Shown here: positions 56,181 to 64,000 of the stretch, in pieces
Layout of the letters: every line of letters starts with the position of its first letter
Position numbering within the stretch: the first letter of the stretch is position 1
NCBI RefSeq assembly: GCF_020497125.1
Contig: NC_059075.1
Span: 43,250,003 to 43,314,002 of the forward strand
Direction: 5' to 3'
Length of the DNA stretch: 64,000 nucleotides
Source of the DNA: Mauremys mutica
Taxonomy: Eukaryota; Chordata; Testudines; Geoemydidae
Position numbers and translations under genes: made by a program
The notes under the pieces: generated by a model
The model's input: only the letters and a program-made list of their open reading frames with translations
The model's database searches: none
Told to the model about the DNA's origin: nothing

Positions 56181-56731
56181 AATTAGGTTTAGGTTGCTGT
56201 TCAGTAGGTGTTTTCTTATATTCAGCCCAAATGATCTCCCTGTTATTTCCATCTCATTACACCTAGGTACCTCCCCGTGTATTACCCTAAACAAGCCCTC
56301 CCCCACCTTGGGGCGTACACCCTTCCGACATTTGCCAGCTGCTAGCGTGCTGGCGTTTTGCTCCTTTAATCTCTCCTGCCCGAGGCTTTTCTCTCCTGCC
56401 CTCTGTCATTTTCATTGCTTTTTTTTCTGGACTCTTTCCAGTTCGTCAAGCTCCCTCTGTAACGGGGTGCCTAGAATTGAATGTGGTAACCCAGAGTGGT
56501 GGCACCAGAGCCACCTTCCCCTCCCTGCTCCGGGGCATTCAACCTTGGAGTGTGCAGCACCAAACTGAATTGACCTTTTTGTTATAAAAACAGTCCTTTG
56601 CAGTGTGGTATTTGCTGCCCACTTTCCCCACCAAATCTCTCTCAGCCATTCCTGGTCTCAGCTCTCCCTCCCGCTGATAATAGTGTTTGGGGCTATTGTC
56701 CCCAGGCATAATACAAACACTTTCCCAAACT
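56181..56731. other. No recognised feature
   Basis: Pyrimidine-rich DNA with a chance plus-strand frame of 124 codons (56194-56568). No domain or repeat was recognised. Confidence 0.45.
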
Positions 56732-56739
56732 GAACCTTA

Positions 56740-56983
56740 GGCCAGGTCTGCATACAGACCTATGCTAGTATAACTATTTTGCTGCACACCCCTGAGCAGT
56801 GTAGTTACACCGACCTTAACCCCCCATGTAGACAGCACTACGTCGATGGGAGAGCTTCTCCCATTGACAGAGCTACTGCCTCTAACTATGCCGATAAGAG
56901 AGCTCTGTGCATAGAAGCATCTTCATGCAAGCAGTACAGTGGCTCAGCTGCACCAATGCAGCATTTTAAGTGTAAACCTGCCC
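56740..56983. mobile_element. PIF/Harbinger-like MITE
   Basis: GGCCAGGTCTGCATAC at the left and AAGTGTAAACCTGCCC at the right are imperfect inverted repeats. TTA flanks both ends (56737-56739 and 56984-56986). Internal GTAGACAGC...CGATGGGAGAGCTTCTCCCATTG is a hairpin typical of the family. It is 244 bp and non-coding. Confidence 0.88.
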
Positions 56984-57044
56984 TTATTTTGCTATTTTTC
57001 TGCTATTTTTCTAACCTTTTTAACCCCAAGTGGCAGCTTCTTTT

Positions 57045-57220
57045 GTGGCTTTAGCATAGGACTAGCAAGCAGAAGATGCAGATTCAAGTTCCATCTCTGC
57101 CACTGACTTGCTTTGTGATCTTGGGCAAGTCACTAAAATGTCTCCATGCATCAGTTTCCCCATCTGTAAAATATGGATAATACTGACTCACCTCACAAGG
57201 GGGAGGAAGAGTGTGTGAGG
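57045..57220 (+). mobile_element. MIR SINE
   Basis: AGATTCAAGTTCCATCTCTG, CCACTGACTTGCTTTGTGAT and CTTGGGCAAGTCACTAAAAT, then CATCAGTTTCCCCATCTGTA and ATGGATAATACTGACTCACC, are well-preserved MIR blocks in order. Confidence 0.92.
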
Positions 57221-57289
57221 ACTTTTATTATGTATTGAGGGAGAGGCAGAGAGACCCTGAGCCAGTACAGTGTATGCATATCATTAAGC

Positions 57290-57691
57290 CAGTGGTCCCC
57301 AAACTTTTTCACTTGTACCCCCCACTTACCTGGTCTGTGCTTCCTAGGGAGCTTCACTGGGGAGCAGGAACCAGGAGTGCAGCCATGGCTGGGAATGGGG
57401 CCATGGTTAAGGCTGGGGTCAGCATTGCAGCTGGGGCCACGGTCGGGGCCCGGAGCTCGGGGCCGCAGCCAGGAGCAGAGCCGTGGCCGGGAGTGAGACC
57501 ATGGTCAGGGCCGGGGCCAGAGCTGCAGCTGGGGCTGTGACCAGGAATGGGGCCATTGCCCCCCAGCTCTGCTGCCAGAGTGGGGCTGAGTGGTGCTCCC
57601 ACCTGTGGGGCTGGCCTGGGCCCTGGCTATGCCCCCGAATGTTCCTCCATGTCCCCTTAGGGGGGCACACCCTACAGTTTGGGGACAACTG
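57290..57691. mobile_element. hAT-like element
   Basis: The left end CAGTGGTCCCCAAACTTTTT pairs with ACAGTTTGGGGACAACTG. The flanks CATTAAGC (57282-57289) and CAGTAAGC (57692-57699) agree at seven of eight bases. The body has GC-rich units alternating GGGGCCATGG, GCTGGGGCC and GTGGCCGGGA. It is 402 bp, and chance frames run through it on both strands. Confidence 0.92.
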
Positions 57692-57699
57692 CAGTAAGC

Positions 57700-58383
57700 T
57701 CATGAGTAGTATGCATTGATTTATATGGGGCTACTTACATGCTGAGGGTTATGCACCTGTTTAAGTGCTTTGCTGGATTCAAGCCCCAGCATTCAAAAGA
57801 TGCTAGATGCGTTACAGAAGTCTGAGACCCAGTCTCCCTGTGCCAAAGCGCTTCAGGACTCAGGACAGGACAAAGGGAAGAAATTTCAGTGGCATTTCTC
57901 CCCAGTTGTTCCTTCAAGGAGTTTTCATCCCTCTCCCCACCCAGCAGTCTAGGGGGCTGCACCACAAACCCTGCTTACTGCCCAGGATCTCCACAGATCC
58001 CAGAGGATGTTGGTACAGGGGAGCTTGGAGACATCGGCAGGGGGTCTTTGTGCCTCTGCAGCAGCTCTTTGGTAGTTTGGCTCCCACAGAATCACATTAC
58101 TAGGGCTTCCCCTGGAACTCCCCTTAAAGGGGAATCCCATCATGGGGTGGGATGTTACCTTGGTACCCTGAGCACTGCTGGGCTGGGAGGGGGAAGATGC
58201 ATTTCCCCACCTCCTTGTATGCACCCCTCAACTGTGGAGTGCCCTCTAGTGACCAGAGGAAGAGGTTGCTGTCATGGAGGCAGCTGAGCCCCTTCTACTT
58301 GGGAGGGCAAGAGCCAGGCATGGAGGTTCCATCCAGGCACAGCTCATGGGAGCATGATCAGGCCCTTAATTGATTGATGTTCA
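57700..58383. other. No recognised feature
   Basis: A short stretch at 57735-57785 (TTAAGTGCTTTGCTGGATTC) resembles a common turtle foldback unit. Otherwise nothing was recognised. Confidence 0.45.
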
Positions 58384-58964
58384 TGAATAAGGTTGCGATT
58401 CTTTCACAGAGGTCACGGAATCTGTGACTTCCACGACCTCTGTGACGTCTGCTGACTTCAGGGCCACCCCAGTAGTTGGCCCCGGGGCCAGCTGCTTGAG
58501 CACCCCACGGCCATCCACACCAGGCACTGCTGGAGCGACCTGGAGCCAGCTGCTCCAGTGGTCCCTGGGGCCAGCCGCACCGGCCATTGCTGGGGAGGCC
58601 CAGGGCCAGTTGGCTTCAGAAAGCACCTGAGAGCAGCGGTCCCGGAGTGACCTGGGGACTGCCTGAGCAGCAGCGGTCCCAGGGCAGCTGGAGCAGCGGT
58701 CGCGGGGTGCCTGGAGGCCATCCGGAGAGCAGTCCTCAGGAGCAGCGGCTGGGGGGCAGTCAAACCCCAGCACTGGAGCAGCCCCCTCTCCCCCGCCCAG
58801 CAGGGCCCACTGGAGCAGCGGGCCCCAGAAGTAAAGATTTAGTCAGGGGTCTTTTTGGTAAAAGTCATGGACAGGTCACAGGTTGTGAATTTTTATTTAT
58901 TGCTGGTGACTTGTCTGTGACTTTTACCAAAAATACCTGTGACTAAATCTTAACCTTATTCATA
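58384..58964. mobile_element. Foldback DNA transposon
   Basis: ATGAATAAGGTT at the left end is matched by AACCTTATTCAT at the right. Next to the right end, paired blocks GTGACTTGTCTGTGACTTTT and ACCAAAAATACCTGTGACTA mirror AAAAGTCATGGACAGGTCAC. The middle is GC-rich with CCAGC(T/C)GC(T/A)CC units. No target duplication was established, and the superfamily is uncertain. Confidence 0.75.
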
Positions 58965-59019
58965 AAGCACTAGGTACCTTTAGACACATGAGTGCTCAGT
59001 AGGGTAGATACCCCACTGA

Positions 59020-59175
59020 GGACAGAGAAGCGTGCTTATGTAGCTCCTTCTTAATATCATCTGTGAACATCATTAACCACCCCATTCCAGATCACTAATA
59101 AAGATGCTAAATCAGACCAGACCCAATACTAGCCCTACAGCCCACTCCCCAGTCCGTTCCTTGCTGTTTGTCTTC
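59020..59175 (-). mobile_element. CR1 fragment
   Basis: CATTCCAGATCACTAATAAA, GATGCTAAATCAGACCAGAC and CCAATACTAGCCCTACAGCC match the CR1 segment with the pattern GATGAAGATATTAAACAG...CCAGGACCGACCCC, read in reverse. It is decayed. Confidence 0.65.
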
Positions 59176-61162
59176 ACCCTTTGTTTCCAGTCCCTTGGCA
59201 GGTTCTCAGTCCAGGTGGCTGGATCAGACCCAAGCCAGGCTGAACTGGTTTTTCAGGTCCAATTATAGGTGCACAGTATAAAATTCCAGTGATGATTGTT
59301 TATTTTTAAAGCACCTACAAGTGTGCATGGCACTTCATGAAACACTGACAAGCCGAGCCCCTGCCTCCAAGACCTGCCGATCTAAATCCAGATGAGACAT
59401 GACAAGGAGGGAAGGAAAACAGACCAGTGGGGTAAATTCCAACTCAAGTAGATATACACATGCTAGGTCTGATTGAGCTAGCATGGTTATATCTCCAGCT
59501 TGGGGGGTGGGGGTGGGGGGGAGGGCAGACCAAAAGGAGAAGGGAAGAACAAAGGCATTGATAACCCTGTTCAGCAAGGCAAGGGCACAGTGTGAGGGCT
59601 CCATTTAAAAAATCCCTACATGGCATCCTCTGCCATCATCTGCCTCCTTGCCATCACACCTGCCTCTCCCCCGACACACGGCCCTGTTGCTGAGTACAAT
59701 CCCTCCAGCTGCCTGCAAAAGCAGGAGGCGAGGGAAAGAGAGGGAGCGCCTTTGTGTTGGATCTTTTTGCCTAGAGCAACCTGTGCCTGAAAATGAACAG
59801 GGTTGAGGAAGGGCTTGGGGGAATATTGAAGCCCTTTTCTCCTCCCCGGCTACTGTTGCTCCTGACTTCAGACTGAGTGTGGGAGAATCAGTGCTAAAAG
59901 TCTGGGGCGGGATGTCTATCATCTGGGAGTCGTGGCGGTGGTAAGACAGTGCCTCAAGTGCACTCCTCAGAAACTGGGCTCGGTTTTTAATTTGAAATTT
60001 CTTTTCTTTTGTTGCTGGGTCCATGACCCCTAAACAGAGCTCCCCCATCTGCCACACACACTTTAAGCACTGGGGGGAATGCTGGGCTTTTACAGTCACT
60101 GCAGCACTGTGGTTTCTCTGAATAGAGCTGAGTGCCAGCCCAAGCCCGGACATATCAGAGAAGATTTGCAAAGGGGCTTTAGATGCCCAACTGCTGTCGA
60201 TATTCAAGGAGATTTGGGAGGCCTGTCAGGCCTTCTGTGACTTTGAAAATCTCCCCCTCATCTTATCTTTAAACAATTCATTTGCTGTGCATTGGGTTTT
60301 TATAGCCTGGCATGTGTGGCCTTTCTACCAGGGTTAGACGTTCTCTGGGCAGGGCTCTCTTCTCCCTCCCAGCCACATGGCAAGAGTCTTTGTGACTATA
60401 AGCCATAAGACTCTACATTGTTGAAGTTCCCATACTTCCCTCTTCCCATGGGCGTTGCAAGGAGAGCAAGAGTAGTTAAAAAGCCTGAAGCAGATGTTAT
60501 TTCTCCTGTCATCCTTGAAAACATAATAAGCTCCTTCAGTCCAACAGCTCCTGCCAATTTGGAGGCAAACTTTCTTAAAGACAGAGGGCAAATCTCCATC
60601 TGACTAGTCCAGGTGGAAACATCAGACACTAAAAACAAGGCTAAAAAAATTTCAGGCTGCAGCTATAAAGCAGGGTAATGAGACAGGCCTCACACTTTGT
60701 ATCAAACAGGGAATTCTTTACCTGAACTTTAATGGAATGATTCATTTTTTCACTACACCAGCTTATTGCATCTGTGAGAAATACTTCTGAGTTTGAAAAC
60801 CTGAAATAGAGAAGTGCAGCTTCCAAAATATGGCTTAGTTTTTAAAGTGATAGCAGATACTTAGTACTAGCAGTAAAGCACAGTGAGTAAGGGCTTTAAA
60901 TACATTAGTAGTAGCACCCACAGGCCCACATGAGGATCAGGGCCCCATTGCACTGAGCATGGTAGGCAAAGACAGTAATAGTCTCTGCCCTGAGGCTCTT
61001 ACCATCTAATTTGAAACAGGACAGGATTCTGAGTATAACACACACTAGGAAGGCAGAAATACCAGCAGTGTCGGAGGGGCCTTTAGAAGTGGGTGGGCTT
61101 GCACCCACCCACCTCCCGGGTTTTCCAATAAGACCAGCAATGTCTGACAGCCCCACCTTTAC
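59176..61162. other. No recognised feature
   Basis: About 2 kb without a named repeat. It holds a 200-codon minus-strand frame (59605-60207) with no recognisable domain, and a GGGGTGGGGG tract at 59500-59524. Confidence 0.5.
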
Positions 61163-61167
61163 GAAGC

Positions 61168-62386
61168 TGTGATGGGTTCCCCCCAGGGTGCCACTTGGAA
61201 GTGAGGTACCACTGAACCCTCTGACCCACCAGCCTGTGCTCCCTTTCACACTGTGCTGCTGTGACAAGCTGCAAAGCCCTCCAGCCTGCACATTCACCAG
61301 CATTCACATGGGTAGGGACATACCCAGCTGCAGTTACTCACAGGCTCTCTAACCACCAGCTTCCCAGCCTGGGACCGCAGAGAAGATCCGTCCTGCCCTG
61401 GTCAAATCTGGCCACTGTATGGGTTTAATACCTGGTCCGCCTCTCCCTTAATGTGAAGAGGACAATGCGCACTTGTGGTACCAAGCAGAGATTTTCCCCA
61501 AGCACTCCAGTCAAAGCTCACTGGTTTAGATTAAAACAAAAGCAAGTTTATTAACTACAAAAGATATATTTTAAGTGATAGCAAACAGATCAAAGCAGAT
61601 TACCTAGCAAATAAACAAAAAAATGAAAACTGAGTTTAATATACTAAATAGAACGAGCACGAATAGCAGATTCTCACCCTAACTGATGGTACAGGCTTGT
61701 AGATTCTTAAGGTACAAGCTGCACTTGCTTTGCAGCTTGGAATCCCCAGGGGATTTCTAGCCTGTATATGAAACACGTTAGCCTGGATCCAGCACTTCCC
61801 CCAGTTCAGTCTTTGTTCCTCAGGTGTTACCAGGAGTCTTCTTGTGTGGGGAGTGAAGAACCACAGATGATGTCATGCCATGCCTTATATAGTTTTAGCA
61901 TAGGCCGGGAACCCTTTGTTTCAAAACTTGGTTCCCAGACCGGTTTGTGGAAAAATATTGACATCCCAAGATGGAGTCCAGAATCATGTGGGCTGGTCAG
62001 ATGTCTTTGTAGAGTCATAGCAGCCATTACTTACAGGCTGTCTGGAGTGTTCTCAGGAAGGCTCACCAGGTGGGAGATAAGCTTCTCCTATTGTTTTCTC
62101 TAATGGGTCATTGCCCTGACTAGACCCTTCCCAACCAGTCATCTAGACTGAAAGCATCTTGTCTAGTGGGGGTTACTCAGGTGTAACTACATTAGAAGTA
62201 CAGATAGTCAATATTTATATCTTTGGATACAAAAATGAGATGTGCATACAAATAGAATAATCATATTCAGCAAATCATAACTTTTCCAATGACACCTCAC
62301 ATGGCTTATCTTGTACAAAATGCATCATAATTATGCCACAACCATATTATAATATTACTATGATGAATATTGGGTGCAGTGTCACA
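61168..62386 (-). mobile_element. Solo LTR of an endogenous retrovirus, minus strand
   Basis: A 1219-bp element with TG at 61168 and CA at 62386, flanked by an exact 5-bp duplication GAAGC (61163-61167 and 62387-62391). On the minus strand a TATA-like CTATATAAG (61892-61884) precedes an AATAAA (61552-61547) by about 330 bp, the promoter to poly(A) order expected of an LTR. No internal region adjoins. It encodes no protein. Confidence 0.92.
61885..61891 (-). promoter_or_regulatory. LTR TATA box
   Basis: TATATAA on the minus strand within the solo LTR, about 330 bp upstream of its AATAAA. Presumed old viral promoter. Present activity is unknown. Confidence 0.55.
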
Positions 62387-62399
62387 GAAGCCATCAATG

Positions 62400-62700
62400 G
62401 TTGGTAGAAATAGATCTTGGGGAGGGAATCTGCAGCGGGCTGCTTTACGGGTCAGTTTAGGGCATTCCAGGCACTGGGGGCAGTGTGGAAGAAGGCACAG
62501 AGATGTTCGGGAGAGAAGTAGACCAGTGGGCTGGTGAGGCTGGTGTCTAGCCGAAGAGGTGGTGTGATAAGAGAGAAGAGTGGATAAGGAAGGCAGGGCA
62601 GAGTGGTAAAGGTTCTGGAAGGTGAGGGCAAGAAATTGGAATTGATGTGATGGAAAAACAGGGAGCCAGAGGATGAATCCAAAGAGGAGGGTTGTCATAG
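62400..62700 (-). repeat. Probable LINE 3'-region fragment
   Basis: GTGTGGAAGAAGGCACAGAG, GAGAAGTAGACCAGTGGGCT and GGTGAGGGCAAGAAATTGGA resemble dispersed turtle/avian sequence that I associate with L2-type LINEs. Reverse orientation is inferred only from that association. Confidence 0.4.
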
Positions 62701-63830
62701 GCTGGGAAGACTATCCTGGCAGAGATCTTGGCACTCCTAAAGCTCTCCATGAGACCAAATGCACATTGTAGTGCAGCAAACATGAGCAACTGCTGAAAAG
62801 CATGGTGGAGAATTCAGAAACATAACCACTGGCACATGAAATCAACCACAGGCACATCACAGTGCACAAGCACAAGCCTCTGTGCATGTTCAAGCAGCAG
62901 CAGATATCTTTTGTTTCATCCTTAGCATCCAAAGCCTGACAGAGCTCCAAGAAAAGGCAGAGCTAGCTTTATGGGATGACAAAATCTGATCGCATTATAC
63001 TTCTACCCCCAGCCAGGTCCCCTGGGTGGGGAATAGTGGGGTCAGTGAAGACAAGTGCCATCTCATTGTTGGAAAACATTCATAGCCACTGGATCCCATA
63101 AGTCAAAGTTTGGTTCTCAGAAGCTGTACACGCTTGAAATTTCAAGCAGGTTTTCTTGGGGACTAAATGATTAATCTCTCTTTCACCTTCTCTACCGGTG
63201 TTTGTTTGCCAGCCAGCCTATATATGGCAACTCTGGCATGATTTTCTTGGTGAGATTCAGAAGTGAGCAAGGGGAACTGGAAGCACGCAGCTTGCACTCC
63301 TGTCACTCTGTTTCTGTGCTGTGAAGTCTGAGAATGGCTGCAAGTTGTTGTAGAAGTTACAGTTCCCTTTTTCATGGCCCAGACTCTCTGGGCTGGCGCT
63401 CTATTGCTGAGATGGCCTGTCAGAGCCCTGGCAGCTAGCACCATGTCAGATACTCAAGTATCTCCCAAGCTTCTCTCATGGGTTAATTCCTCAAAGGGCT
63501 TGAGAATTTGAATGACAGCCTCCGCCAGACTCCACTGTGCTGAAGTCAATGCCTTGGCCTTCACCTCCTCTGAGCAGAGCATTATCAGCGGCCAGTTGTT
63601 CCCTTCCAAATTAAAAAAAAATCAGTTGCGTCTGACATGATTTGCTCTTTACAACCCCCCCACCCCCAATGTTGCTTACTGCTCACATTGCCCTCTAGGG
63701 GTAGAGACTTTTCCTTTTATTCCTGGTTCCATTATTTGATTAGGGATTGAAGGCAGAGTTATGGAGAATGAGGCTGCTCTGGTGTAAATCCAGAGTAGCT
63801 GCGCTGAAGCCAGTAGAATTACACTAGTAT
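62701..63830. other. No recognised feature
   Basis: About 1.1 kb of mixed DNA with a short C run near 63654-63668. No gene or repeat was recognised. Confidence 0.45.
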
Positions 63831-63831
63831 C

Positions 63832-64000
63832 ACAGTCTGCACCACTAAAGCTCTTGACCAGGCCCTCATCATTTCCTGACTTCATTACTGGAACCTCTTG
63901 CTCTCCGGCCTCCCTGACACCTTCTTGCAGACCTCAGGTCCATTCAGGATGTTGCTCCTAAGGTCATCTTCTTGGGCCTTGCCCTCTGCTGGCTCTGCTT
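63832..64000 (+). mobile_element. L2 LINE fragment, cut by window end
   Basis: CTCATCATTTCCTGACTTCA, TTACTGGAACCTCTTGCTCT and CCGGCCTCCCTGACACCTTC, then GTCCATTCAGGATGTTGCTC, match the L2 3' coding region, the same part as 34340-34440. It continues beyond the window. Confidence 0.8.

Noticed and set aside
59605..60207. 200-codon minus-strand open frame
   Set aside because: It is long, but has no recognisable domain, no evident splice or promoter context and no repeat match. A protein search would be decisive. I do not call it a gene.
1..64000. CRISPR array, operon or prophage
   Set aside because: No regularly spaced identical repeats and no dense coding. Content is that of an amniote nuclear genome.

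Overview
The window looks like nuclear DNA of a turtle (Testudines). This is inferred from its repeat content: degraded CR1, L3-like and L2 LINEs, MIR/CORE-SINEs, many short hAT and PIF/Harbinger-like non-autonomous DNA transposons of kinds I associate with turtle genomes, and long endogenous-retrovirus LTRs. There are no operons, ribosome binding sites or dense reading frames. I found no intact protein-coding gene, rRNA, tRNA or CRISPR array in 64 kb. The stretch is best read as intergenic or long-intron DNA. Two exon-like segments with splice signals (20537-20719 and 42840-42947, both +) are the only coding candidates, and both are weak.

Layout. 1-14 kb: a foldback transposon, an odd inverted repeat near 2.0 kb, a GC-rich tandem region near 5 kb, a CR1 (6746-7757, -) split by a copy of DNA found 1.2 kb upstream, and an internally deleted L3/CR1 (12.4-13.3 kb, +). 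14-17 kb: GC-rich degenerate minisatellites. 16.8-20.5 kb: a solo LTR (780 bp) followed by a much longer LTR split by two hAT elements. 21-26 kb: a palindromic hAT and a CpG-rich Harbinger-like element. 26-35 kb: MIR, several L2 pieces, foldback elements, hAT elements and a minisatellite-bearing element. 36-51 kb: hAT insertions, three of them into older elements. 51-58 kb: an L1 remnant, CR1 pieces, a repeat with a hammerhead-like motif, a Harbinger-like element, MIR and a hAT. 58-64 kb: a foldback element, CR1 and L2 fragments, and a second solo LTR (1.2 kb, -).

The strongest results are target-site duplications readable directly from the sequence. Exact or near-exact 8-bp duplications flank eleven hAT-like elements, exact 5-bp duplications flank two LTRs, and TTA flanks two Harbinger-like elements. 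Nesting gives a relative order: CR1/L3 and LTR insertions are older than the GC-rich hAT elements, and one GC-rich hAT is younger than the AT-rich hAT it sits in. These elements do not work together as a system. The window is a layered record of transposition.
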